Part shown: positions 54,678 through 63,293 of the stretch, one piece after another
Position numbering within the stretch: the stretch's first letter is position 1
Layout: every line of letters begins with the position of its first letter
Assembly (NCBI GenBank): GCA_022573655.1
Contig: JACZTO010000004.1
Span: 1 to 64,000 of the forward strand
DNA from: Pseudomonadota bacterium
Lineage (GTDB): Bacteria > Pseudomonadota > Gammaproteobacteria > Steroidobacterales > Woeseiaceae
Direction of reading: 5' to 3'
Length of the DNA: 64,000 nucleotides
The notes under the pieces: model-generated
What the model was told of the DNA's origin: nothing
Seen by the model: only the letters and a program-made list of their open reading frames with translations
Database searches by the model: none
Program-made: the position numbers and the translations under genes

Positions 54678-54757
54678 CCTGCACTACGTCATAGTTTTGA
54701 CGCCGCCTTTGCCGTTAACCTTTGCTATCTGACATAACGTGGAATTTCGCCAGTCCA

Positions 54758-56365
54758 ATGTTCAAGAGGATCTCCCTTACTGCTTCATTGCTGCTGTTGG
54801 TCTGTATTGGCCTCCTCGCACCGTTGCAAAGCGCCCACGCACTGTCAGCGCGGCAGTACTTCGCGGAGGGCAATCGCCTGTTCCGGGACGATCTCTACTG
54901 GGCGGCATTGCTGCGTTACCGGCAGGCAGCCGAAGCTGGCATGGATACCCCGTTGTTGCATTACAACTCCGGCATCGCGAATTTCCGCGCGAACCAACAC
55001 ATCCGCGCCCGTGAAGCGTTTCTGATCTCCCTGGAAGACCCGTCGCTACGCATTCCCGCGCACTACAATCTTGGACTCAATGCGTATGCGATGGGAGATT
55101 CCGACGCAGCGCTACGCTGGTTTCGTCTCGCGCGCGACCAGAACGTGCGGCAGAAGATTCACAACTATGCCGTCATTGCGATCTCACGGATTCAGGCCGA
55201 GCAGGACAGACCTTACCGTCTGAATGCTCGCGCACCGCACCGCGAAGCACAGCGGGAATTTACATCCCTGCAGTTACGCGCACGCGTTGGTTTCGGCAGC
55301 GACGACAATGTATTTCGCTCACCGGATCAGCCTTACATCGATTTTTCCGACCCAACCCTGCCGCTGGTGACGCCGGAGCCTAAGTCGGGCGTATTCATGC
55401 CACTGAGTCTGAGCGCCAAGTACCTGGTCAACAGCCTCAAGTTCGAAGGCTTTTACACCGCCTACCGACTCGCCGGACGTTACTACCAGGACAAAGACCT
55501 GGAGAACGGCAATGAATATCTACATGAGGTCAGCTTTGGCAACGAGTTTCGCCGCAGGGAGGGCGCGCGCGAACGTGAAGTCTACAGTGCGTTCAAAATC
55601 GCACAGCATGACGAGAATTACTACGATCCCGACAACGGCAATTCTCGAAGCATTGGTGGCATCAGTATAGACGAGCGTATGAATTACATTCGCTACGGCC
55701 CGGAGCTGATTCTCAGGCAGTCGCACGAACACCTGGCAATCGGCGCGATAGTCAAAGGTCAGTTGTGGAATTACGAAGATACGCTCGTAGTTCCCGAGTA
55801 TGACCACGAGTATTTTTTGGTGAGCCTCTTCGGGCAATATAAATTTGCGCCGTCGTCCCTGCTGCGTATCACTGTGGAGGGCTACAGCCGCCGCTTCGGC
55901 GACCGGCCCGCGTACGATCTCGACGGCCAACAGCGGATCGGCAACCCCACAATTCGCTACGATTACCTGTCGCTGACACTAAACGTCCGGCAGCGAATTA
56001 TCGACGGTTTGTGGTTCGGCGTTAGCGCCAAGCGAACCGAGCGCACTGATAAATACGTTGCGTACAACGATTACACGCGCGACAGCTATGGCGTAGAGTT
56101 GCACTGGTCTGCCGGAGCCCGCTTTGACCTGGTGGCAAACGGTGTCTATGAGCTATACAACTTCCCGAATGCGTTCGCATTCCACAATCCGGTCGCCGGC
56201 CGCAAGACGCAGGAAAGCGCAAGAATCAATATCATCGGCACTTTCAGGATGACGCAAAGTCTGAGCCTCGTCGCCGCAGCACATTATAAAGAAACGGTAT
56301 CGAACGACACCCGCATTCAGTACGAACGCAACCAGTTCTTGCTCGGAGTACGCTGGCAATGGTAG
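54758..56365 (+). CDS. TPR-containing outer-membrane beta-barrel protein
   Basis: About 535 aa. Signal peptide MFKRISLTASLLLL...QSAHA; three to four TPR-like helical repeats (about 28-145: AEGNRLFRDDLYWAALLRYRQAAEAG, LHYNSGIANFRANQHIRAREAFL, HYNLGLNAYAMGDSDAALRWF); then a long beta-barrel (about 160-535) of alternating strands ending in FLLGVRWQW, the aromatic end recognised by the Bam machinery. The layout resembles Slam-type exporters (TPR plus barrel), but homology is not established. The ORF's extra 12 N-terminal codons (TTG 54722) are not used. Confidence 0.75.
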   Translation: MFKRISLTASLLLLVCIGLLAPLQSAHALSARQYFAEGNRLFRDDLYWAALLRYRQAAEAGMDTPLLHYNSGIANFRANQHIRAREAFLISLEDPSLRIPAHYNLGLNAYAMGDSDAALRWFRLARDQNVRQKIHNYAVIAISRIQAEQDRPYRLNARAPHREAQREFTSLQLRARVGFGSDDNVFRSPDQPYIDFSDPTLPLVTPEPKSGVFMPLSLSAKYLVNSLKFEGFYTAYRLAGRYYQDKDLENGNEYLHEVSFGNEFRRREGAREREVYSAFKIAQHDENYYDPDNGNSRSIGGISIDERMNYIRYGPELILRQSHEHLAIGAIVKGQLWNYEDTLVVPEYDHEYFLVSLFGQYKFAPSSLLRITVEGYSRRFGDRPAYDLDGQQRIGNPTIRYDYLSLTLNVRQRIIDGLWFGVSAKRTERTDKYVAYNDYTRDSYGVELHWSAGARFDLVANGVYELYNFPNAFAFHNPVAGRKTQESARINIIGTFRMTQSLSLVAAAHYKETVSNDTRIQYERNQFLLGVRWQW

Positions 56366-56423
56366 AACTCTGCTACACTTTCGCGCTCTCGAATTCCGGC
56401 TCGCCGATGGGCATCAGCTCACA

Positions 56424-58595
56424 ATGGATGTCACCCCGATCCTCGACAAACTGAATGACGCACAGCGTCAGGCCGTTACTGCAGCGGCCGAACCCACGCT
56501 GGTCATCGCCGGCGCCGGCAGCGGCAAGACTCGCGTGCTCGTGCATCGCGCAGCCTGGCTTATAGACGTTGAAGGCATCTCGCCACAAAGTCTGCTCGCT
56601 GTAACTTTTACGAACAAAGCGGCGGCCGAAATGCGCGGTCGTATTGAATCGTTGCTCAACGTTCCCGTACAACACTTATGGATTGGCACATTCCATGGCC
56701 TCGCACACAGAATGTTGCGCCGGCACTGGCGTGAAGCCGGGCTGCCGCAGAATTTTCAGATTATCGATGCCGACGACCAACTGAGACTGATAAAGCGCTT
56801 GCTGAAAAACCTTGAAATTGATGACAGTCGCTGGGTGCCCAAGGAAATCCAGTGGTTCATTAACGCGCAGAAAGACGAGGGCTTGCGCCCGCAACATCTC
56901 GACGACGAAAATGATCCGAATCGGCGGCAGATGATTTCCTTTTATCAGTCCTACGAGGAAATTTGTCAGCGCGGTGGTCTCGTCGACTTCGCGGAGCTAT
57001 TGCTGCGAGCGCATGAGCTGCTGCGCGACAACGGCGAGTTGCTGCAGCACTACCGGCGCCGTTTTCAACATCTCCTGGTGGACGAGTTTCAGGACACCAA
57101 TGCCATCCAGTACGCCTGGTTGCGCTTGCTCGCAGGAGACACCGGTGTGCCGTTCGTCGTCGGCGACGACGATCAGTCCATCTACCGCTGGCGCGGCGCG
57201 CGCGTAGAGCATATTCAACGCTTTCAGAAAGACTTTCCCGGCACGCGCATAATCAAGCTGGAGCAAAACTACCGCTCCACGGCGACCATTCTCAATGCGG
57301 CCAATGCCCTCATCGCAAACAACCACTCACGCATGGGGAAGAATCTCTGGACTGAGGAATCCGTCGGCGAAACGATCAAAGTTTACTCCGCCTATAACGA
57401 GCGTGACGAAGCGGACTTCGTTATCGGCCGGCTACGTGACTGGATTGCTCAAGGCAATGCCCGCGCAGATGCGGCTGTCCTGTACCGCTCCAACGCCCAG
57501 TCGCGCGTGCTCGAAGAGGGTCTTATAAACGCCAGAATTCCTTATCGCGTTTATGGCGGTTTGCGCTTTTTCGAGCGCGCCGAAATCAAAGATGCGCTCG
57601 CATACCTGCGCCTCATATCCAACCGCGATGACGACAGTGCTTTCGAACGTGTCGTCAACAAGCCAACGCGCGGAATCGGGGCACGTACCGTTGAGATGAT
57701 GCGCTCATATACCAGGGCCAACGCCTGCTCGATGTGGCGTGCGGCCGGCACAATTGCCAGTGGCGACCTCAATGGTCGCGCCGCCAATGCAGTTAACGCA
57801 TTCATGTCCCTTATCGAGCGTATGGCACGGGAGACCAGGGGCCTGAGTTTGCATGATCAGGTTGACCACGTTATTCGCGTAAGCACCCTACTCGACTTCT
57901 TCAAAAAAGATAAAGGCGAGAAAGGCGAAACCCGCGTCGAGAACTTGCTCGAACTTGTAAGCGCGGCCAAGAGTTTCGAGCCTGACCCGGCAGAGGAGAT
58001 GGCGCCGCTGGACGAATTTCTGTCACACGCGGCTTTGGAGGCGGGTGAAGGGCAAGCCGATGCGTGGGAGGACTGTGTACAACTCATGACCATGCACTCT
58101 GCAAAAGGTCTCGAGTTTCCGCTCGTGTTCATGTGCGGCATGGAAGAAGGTCTGTTCCCACATCAACGATCGATAGCGGACCCGGATGGCCTTGAGGAGG
58201 AACGCCGCCTCTGTTACGTCGGTATTACGCGCGCCAAACAAACACTCTACATCTCTTACGCCGAGCAACGACGACTGCATGGAGTGGACAACTATGCTCA
58301 GCCGTCTCGCTTCATCGCCGAAATACCGGACGAATGCATAGAGGAAATCCGCCCGCGCGTACAGGTTTCCCGACCGCTGCGATCACCGTCGCCAATGCGC
58401 CGCAAGAATCGATCGGTTGCGCCCGGAAATGAGCTTGGTATACATTTGGGTCAGCGAGTCCGGCACAGCAAGTTTGGTGATGGTGTGATACTCAACTGCG
58501 AAGGTCAGGGCGCCCACGCCCGTGTCGAAGTCAACTTTGAGACGGCAGGCACAAAGTGGCTCGTTCTGAGTTATGCAAATCTCGATCTGATGTAG
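56424..58595 (+). CDS. uvrD: DNA helicase II (UvrD)
   Basis: 723 aa superfamily 1A 3'-5' helicase for nucleotide excision and mismatch repair. Motifs: LNDAQRQAV (Q), AGAGSGKT (I), FTNKAAAEMR (Ia), VDEFQDTNAIQY (II), GDDDQSIYRWRGA (III), QNYRS (IV), MTMHSAKGLEFPLVFM (V) and LCYVGITRAK (VI). A C-terminal Tudor-like region (GQRVRHSKFGDGVILNCEG) that can contact RNA polymerase separates UvrD from Rep. Confidence 0.95.
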   Translation: MDVTPILDKLNDAQRQAVTAAAEPTLVIAGAGSGKTRVLVHRAAWLIDVEGISPQSLLAVTFTNKAAAEMRGRIESLLNVPVQHLWIGTFHGLAHRMLRRHWREAGLPQNFQIIDADDQLRLIKRLLKNLEIDDSRWVPKEIQWFINAQKDEGLRPQHLDDENDPNRRQMISFYQSYEEICQRGGLVDFAELLLRAHELLRDNGELLQHYRRRFQHLLVDEFQDTNAIQYAWLRLLAGDTGVPFVVGDDDQSIYRWRGARVEHIQRFQKDFPGTRIIKLEQNYRSTATILNAANALIANNHSRMGKNLWTEESVGETIKVYSAYNERDEADFVIGRLRDWIAQGNARADAAVLYRSNAQSRVLEEGLINARIPYRVYGGLRFFERAEIKDALAYLRLISNRDDDSAFERVVNKPTRGIGARTVEMMRSYTRANACSMWRAAGTIASGDLNGRAANAVNAFMSLIERMARETRGLSLHDQVDHVIRVSTLLDFFKKDKGEKGETRVENLLELVSAAKSFEPDPAEEMAPLDEFLSHAALEAGEGQADAWEDCVQLMTMHSAKGLEFPLVFMCGMEEGLFPHQRSIADPDGLEEERRLCYVGITRAKQTLYISYAEQRRLHGVDNYAQPSRFIAEIPDECIEEIRPRVQVSRPLRSPSPMRRKNRSVAPGNELGIHLGQRVRHSKFGDGVILNCEGQGAHARVEVNFETAGTKWLVLSYANLDLM

Positions 58596-58605
58596 ACTAC
58601 GATCG

Positions 58606-59982
58606 ATGAAAATTCTCATTCTCGGCGCAGGTCAGGTTGGTTCATCCGCGGCATATCATTTATCGCGTGAAGAGGCCAACGACGTCACGGTTGTCGACAC
58701 GCGGCCCGACGTCTTGCGTGAGTTGCAGGATCGTCTCGACATTCGTACCGTTGTCGGTCACGCCGCCTATCCTGAAGTGCTGGAACGTGCTGGGGCACGC
58801 GACGCTGAAATCATCGTTGCGTTAACAGACACCGACGAAACCAATATGGTCGCCTGCCAGGTTGCGCACACCCGTTTTCGCACGCCGACCAAAATCGCAC
58901 GCATTCGCAGCGCAGAATATATGAACGCGGACAAGTTATTCTCGCCGGCCGCGATTCCTATCGACTTCCGCATTAGCCCGGAACAGCTGGTCTGCAGCTA
59001 TATCGAGCAGCTTATTCTCTATCCAGGATCGTCGCAGGTACTCGACTTTGCTGACGGTCGTGTACGACTTGTCGGCGTCAAGGCAGACCGGGAAGGCTTG
59101 CTCGTCGGGCAACGAATTGCCACGTTGAAAGATCACATTCCCAACACCGAAGCTCGCATTGCTGCGATATACCGTCAGGGCAAAGCGATATTGCCGGACG
59201 GCGATACCGTGATACAGGAAGACGATGAAGTCTTTTTTATCGCTGACCGCAAGGACATTCGCGTTTTCATGAGCGAGATGCGGCGCCTGGAAGATCCGGT
59301 ACGGCGCGTGGTGATTGCAGGCGGTGGCAATATCGGTGTACGTCTGGCGCTCGCGCTGGAGCAGACAAATCAGGTCAAGATAATTGAGCGCGACCCGCGG
59401 CGTGCACGCCAGATATCCGAACAACTCAACAAGGCAATTGTGCTTGTCGGCGATGCGGCCGATGAAGAACTGCTACTCGAAGAGAATGTCGATAATGTCG
59501 ATGTGTTCGTCGCGCTCACCAACTCGGAGGAAGCCAATATCCTCAGCTCCATGCTCGCGAAACGACTGGGCGCACACAAGGTAATGGCGCTGATCAATCG
59601 TGAGTCGTATGTGGAACTTGTTGAGTCGAGCACCATCGACATCGCAATTTCACCGCAGCAGGTCACGATCGGCTCGTTGCTGGCACACGTGCGTCGCGGT
59701 GACGTGGTCAAAGTCCATTCACTGCGTCGTGGAGCCGCTGAGGCGATGGAGGCGATCGCGCACGGCGACGCGGATACCTCCAAGGTCGTCGGTCGCAGCA
59801 TCGAAGATCTTGAGTTGCCAAAAGGAACCACGATAGTTGCTATCGTGCGCAACGATCAAGTGATCATTGCGCATCACGATACAGTGATCGAGACTGATGA
59901 CCATGTGATTCTCTTCATGACGGACCGACGCAAGATTGAGCAGCTTGAGGCCCTGTTCCAGGTCAGTGTGTCCTTCGTGTAA
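58606..59982 (+). CDS. trkA: Trk potassium uptake protein TrkA
   Basis: 458 aa peripheral regulator. Two tandem RCK modules each with a Rossmann NAD site (ILILGAGQVGSSAA and VVIAGGGNIGVRLA) and a TrkA-C domain. This is the normal double-RCK length. It lies 10 nt after uvrD and overlaps trkH by one base (TAATG). Confidence 0.96.
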   Translation: MKILILGAGQVGSSAAYHLSREEANDVTVVDTRPDVLRELQDRLDIRTVVGHAAYPEVLERAGARDAEIIVALTDTDETNMVACQVAHTRFRTPTKIARIRSAEYMNADKLFSPAAIPIDFRISPEQLVCSYIEQLILYPGSSQVLDFADGRVRLVGVKADREGLLVGQRIATLKDHIPNTEARIAAIYRQGKAILPDGDTVIQEDDEVFFIADRKDIRVFMSEMRRLEDPVRRVVIAGGGNIGVRLALALEQTNQVKIIERDPRRARQISEQLNKAIVLVGDAADEELLLEENVDNVDVFVALTNSEEANILSSMLAKRLGAHKVMALINRESYVELVESSTIDIAISPQQVTIGSLLAHVRRGDVVKVHSLRRGAAEAMEAIAHGDADTSKVVGRSIEDLELPKGTTIVAIVRNDQVIIAHHDTVIETDDHVILFMTDRRKIEQLEALFQVSVSFV

Positions 59983-61433
59983 TGAACTGGACGGTCGTAC
60001 AACGAATCCTCGGGCTGCTCTTGATGATGTTCAGCCTGACAATGTTGCCGCCAATATTGTTCAGCCTGTACTACGACGATCATTCCTGGCAACCATTTAT
60101 TCGAGGCTTCGGCCTGACGCTGATTTCGGGCTTCTTATTGTGGTTCCCGGTGCGTCGGTCGCGCAAAGACCTGCGGCTTCGCGACGGCTTTCTTATCGTC
60201 GCGGCATTTTGGATCGTCCTCGGTTCCTTCGGTGCCGCACCACTCTACTTCGCCGACAGTCTGTCACTTTCGGTTACCGACGCCGTCTTCGAATCAATGT
60301 CGGGCCTGACAACGACCGGTGCGACTCTGATGACGGGTCTCGATGATCTTCCAGTTTCCATCTTGTATTACCGCCAGCAACTGCAATGGCTGGGCGGCAT
60401 GGGAATCATTGTGTTGGCTGTCGCCGTGTTACCAATGCTCGGCGTCGGTGGTATGCAGTTATATCGCGCTGAGGCGCCTGGTCCGGTCAAAGACACCAAG
60501 CTGACGCCGCGAATTACGGAGACAGCGAAGGCACTCTGGTATGTCTACCTGGCGTTCACAATCGCCTGCATGCTCAGCTACCGGCTGGCTGGTATGGGCT
60601 GGTTTGATGCTCTTTGCCATTCTTTTTCAACCGTCGCCATCGGCGGATTTTCAACCCATGATGCAAGCATTGGCTACTTCGACAGCGATGCGATCAATCT
60701 CGTGGCGGTCTTTTTCATGTTCGTCGCGGGTATCAATTTTTCTCTGCACTTTTTCGCCTGGCGTTACGTGTCGATCAAGCACTACTTCCAGGACCCGGAG
60801 TTCAAAGCGTATTCTTTCATTCTGATTGTCTTGTCCATCTTTGTTGTTGCAACTCTGTATCAGTACCGCGGCTTCACAGATCCCGGGCAAACGTTCATTG
60901 GTGGACTGTTTCACGCTGTGTCTATTGCAACAACCACGGGCTTTACGACGGAGGACTTCACCGTCTGGCCGGCAGCACTTCCCCTGCTGCTCATTCTCGC
61001 GAGCTTTATCGGCGGCTCTGCGGGATCAACTGCGGGCGGTATCAAAGTCATTCGCTGCTTGCTGATTTACAAACAGGGCGCACGCGAACTCGCCCGGCTC
61101 GTACACCCCAGCGCTGAGATACCCGTCAAGCTGGGCAATAAAGTGGTGCCGTACCGGATTGTCGATGCCGTATGGGGTTTCTTTTCGGTTTATATCGTCG
61201 TCTTCGGCGTGATGCTGGTCGCAATGATGTTGACGGGCCTTGACCAGGTAACAGCTTTTTCTGCAGTGGCCGCAACGCTCAACAATCTAGGTCCTGGGCT
61301 CGGCGACGTTTCCTCGGGATTCATGTCCCTGACCGACACGGCAAAGTGGATCTCGGTCGTTGGAATGCTACTGGGGCGCCTGGAAATTTTCACTCTGTTG
61401 GTCTTGTTCACGCCGATGTTCTGGCGCCACTGA
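59982..61433 (+). CDS. trkH: Trk potassium uptake protein TrkH
   Basis: 483 aa inner-membrane channel subunit with four M1-P-M2 repeats. Filter regions include SMSGLTTTGAT, STVAIGGFSTHD and SIATTTGFTTEDF, plus GGSAGSTAGGIKVIR. NNLGPGLGDV is the fourth pore loop. The one-base overlap with trkA and the TGATG overlap with the TRAP gene put potassium uptake and a TRAP permease in one transcript. Confidence 0.95.
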   Translation: MNWTVVQRILGLLLMMFSLTMLPPILFSLYYDDHSWQPFIRGFGLTLISGFLLWFPVRRSRKDLRLRDGFLIVAAFWIVLGSFGAAPLYFADSLSLSVTDAVFESMSGLTTTGATLMTGLDDLPVSILYYRQQLQWLGGMGIIVLAVAVLPMLGVGGMQLYRAEAPGPVKDTKLTPRITETAKALWYVYLAFTIACMLSYRLAGMGWFDALCHSFSTVAIGGFSTHDASIGYFDSDAINLVAVFFMFVAGINFSLHFFAWRYVSIKHYFQDPEFKAYSFILIVLSIFVVATLYQYRGFTDPGQTFIGGLFHAVSIATTTGFTTEDFTVWPAALPLLLILASFIGGSAGSTAGGIKVIRCLLIYKQGARELARLVHPSAEIPVKLGNKVVPYRIVDAVWGFFSVYIVVFGVMLVAMMLTGLDQVTAFSAVAATLNNLGPGLGDVSSGFMSLTDTAKWISVVGMLLGRLEIFTLLVLFTPMFWRH

Positions 61434-61918
61434 TGCTCGACCGAATAAGCGCGACGCTCGGCAGGGCGTCTGCCTGGCTGACCCTGCTCATGGTGATTGT
61501 CACGTTCGTCGTTGTGGTCATGCGCTACGTGTTCGACGCCGGACTCATCTGGTTGCAGGAATCTGTGATCTGGATGCATGCGTTCGTATTTATGATCGGC
61601 GCGGCTTATACCTTGCAGCAAGAGGAACACGTCCGCGTTGATATTTTCTACCGCGCGATGACGCCTGCGCGACGCGCATGGGTCGACCTGATCGGCGTTC
61701 TTATATTCTTGTTGCCGCTCTGCGCGTTCCTGGCGTGGGCGTCCATCGACTATGTTGCCTTGTCCTGGCAACTGCGCGAGGCGTCGCGCGAGTCCGGCGG
61801 GATGCCGTACCCAATGGTTCCGCTACTGAAGTCGATACTGATCGTGATGCCAATCTTGCTGGGACTGCAGGGGGTTTCCATGTTGCTGCGCTGCATTCGC
61901 ACATTGAGGACCGGCTAA
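61433..61918 (+). CDS. TRAP transporter small permease subunit (DctQ type)
   Basis: 161 aa, four membrane helices. FVVVVMRYVFDAGLIWLQESVIWMHAFVFMIGAAYTLQQEEHVRVDIFY is the typical DctQ core. ATG 61433 overlaps the trkH stop as TGATG; the ORF-track start at 61346 lies inside trkH. It works with the large permease that follows. No DctP-type binding protein is found next to it. Confidence 0.92.
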   Translation: MLDRISATLGRASAWLTLLMVIVTFVVVVMRYVFDAGLIWLQESVIWMHAFVFMIGAAYTLQQEEHVRVDIFYRAMTPARRAWVDLIGVLIFLLPLCAFLAWASIDYVALSWQLREASRESGGMPYPMVPLLKSILIVMPILLGLQGVSMLLRCIRTLRTG

Positions 61919-61919
61919 G

Positions 61920-63293
61920 GTGGAGTGGGTCGCCGCGCTGTTGTTCGGTGTGGTAATCCTCGTGCTGCTTGCCGGTTTTCCGGTCGCACTATCGCTCGGC
62001 GGTACGGCACTGATTTTCGCCGGCCTCGGCGTACTCGGTGGCAGCTTCAATGAAGCTCTGCTGTTTGGGCTGCCCAATCGCCTGTTCGGAATAATGACCA
62101 ACGAGATGCTGGTCGCGGTCCCGTTGTTCGTCTTCATGGGCGTCACGCTCGAGCGGGCGCGCATTGCTGAAGATTTGCTTGAAACAATGAGCGCTCTTTT
62201 TGGGAGGCTGCGCGGTGGACTCGGTATTTCGGTAACGCTCATAGGCATGTTGCTTGCCGCGAGTACCGGTATTGTCGGCGCTACCGTCGTGACGATGGGG
62301 CTGCTGTCGCTGCCAACGATGTTGAGGCGCGGCTACTCGCCCGAAATCTCCTCCGGCATCATCTGCGCATCCGGAACGCTCGGACAGATCATTCCACCGT
62401 CCATCGTTCTCGTGATGCTCGGCGATGTACTGACCACCGCTTACCAGCAGGCGCAGCTGGAAATGGGTATTTTGTCGCCCAGGACCGTCTCCGTTGGCGA
62501 TCTGTTCGCAGGCGCGCTCATTCCCGGGCTGTTGTTGGTATTTCTGTACATCACATACCTGCTTTTTGTCGCAGCATTCAAGCCCAATACGATGCCGGCG
62601 CATGAGCGTGAGCCCGACGAACGGGTTTCACCTGGAAGAATTCTGCGCGCGCTGCTGCCGCCGCTGGTTCTGATTTTCGCGGTGCTGGGTTCGATACTGG
62701 GCGGCTTCGCAACTCCCACAGAAGCTGCGGGTGTTGGTGGGATGGGCGCTTTGCTGCTAGCCATCGGTCGCCGCGAAATCAACCTTGAACGCCTCCGGGA
62801 AATCATGCGCAGCACATTGCGCATCAGCAGCATGGTATTTCTGATTCTTATTGGCGCGTCGATTTTCTCCCTGGTGTTCCGCGGTTATGGAGGCGACGAC
62901 GGCGTTCGTGCCCTGCTCGAAGCAATTCCAGGCGGAGTATTCGGCGCCATGATGGTCGTCATGCTCATAATGTTTCTGTTGGGCTTTGTGCTCGACTTTA
63001 TTGAAATCACCTTTGTGGTTGTGCCTATTGTCGGGCCTGTACTGCTTGCCATGGGGCTCGACCCGGTCTGGCTGGGCATCATGATTGCCATTAACCTGCA
63101 AACCTCGTTCTTGACGCCACCGTTTGGATTCGCGCTGTTCTACCTGCGTGGCGTCGCACCGCCGGAGGTGAGCACTGCGCAAATCTATCGGGGGGTAATC
63201 CCGTTCGTTGCCATTCAATTGTTCGCGCTGTTGTTAATTGCGGTGTTCCCTGAACTCGTTACCTGGCTGCCGGGCAAGATATACGGATACTAG
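61920..63293 (+). CDS. TRAP transporter large permease subunit (DctM type)
   Basis: 457 aa, about twelve membrane helices, sodium-driven carrier subunit. LLAASTGIVGATVVTMGLLSLPTMLRRGYSPEISSGIICASGTLGQIIPPSIVLVMLGD is the family signature. The start is GTG directly after the small subunit's stop. It ends with a 4-bp stop-to-stop overlap (CTAG) with the convergent aminotransferase. Substrate is unknown; mannitol/chloroaromatic-like subtype is a common database label for such sequences. Confidence 0.93.
   Translation: MEWVAALLFGVVILVLLAGFPVALSLGGTALIFAGLGVLGGSFNEALLFGLPNRLFGIMTNEMLVAVPLFVFMGVTLERARIAEDLLETMSALFGRLRGGLGISVTLIGMLLAASTGIVGATVVTMGLLSLPTMLRRGYSPEISSGIICASGTLGQIIPPSIVLVMLGDVLTTAYQQAQLEMGILSPRTVSVGDLFAGALIPGLLLVFLYITYLLFVAAFKPNTMPAHEREPDERVSPGRILRALLPPLVLIFAVLGSILGGFATPTEAAGVGGMGALLLAIGRREINLERLREIMRSTLRISSMVFLILIGASIFSLVFRGYGGDDGVRALLEAIPGGVFGAMMVVMLIMFLLGFVLDFIEITFVVVPIVGPVLLAMGLDPVWLGIMIAINLQTSFLTPPFGFALFYLRGVAPPEVSTAQIYRGVIPFVAIQLFALLLIAVFPELVTWLPGKIYGY

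Noticed and set aside
54277-54684. Long antisense ORFs rich in Arg, Val or Ser opposite the acidic-protein gene (54277..54684, 54291..54578, 54329..54529)
   Set aside because: They are mirror images of GAC/GAT/GAG repeats in the sense gene and have no signal peptide, ribosome site or domain of their own.
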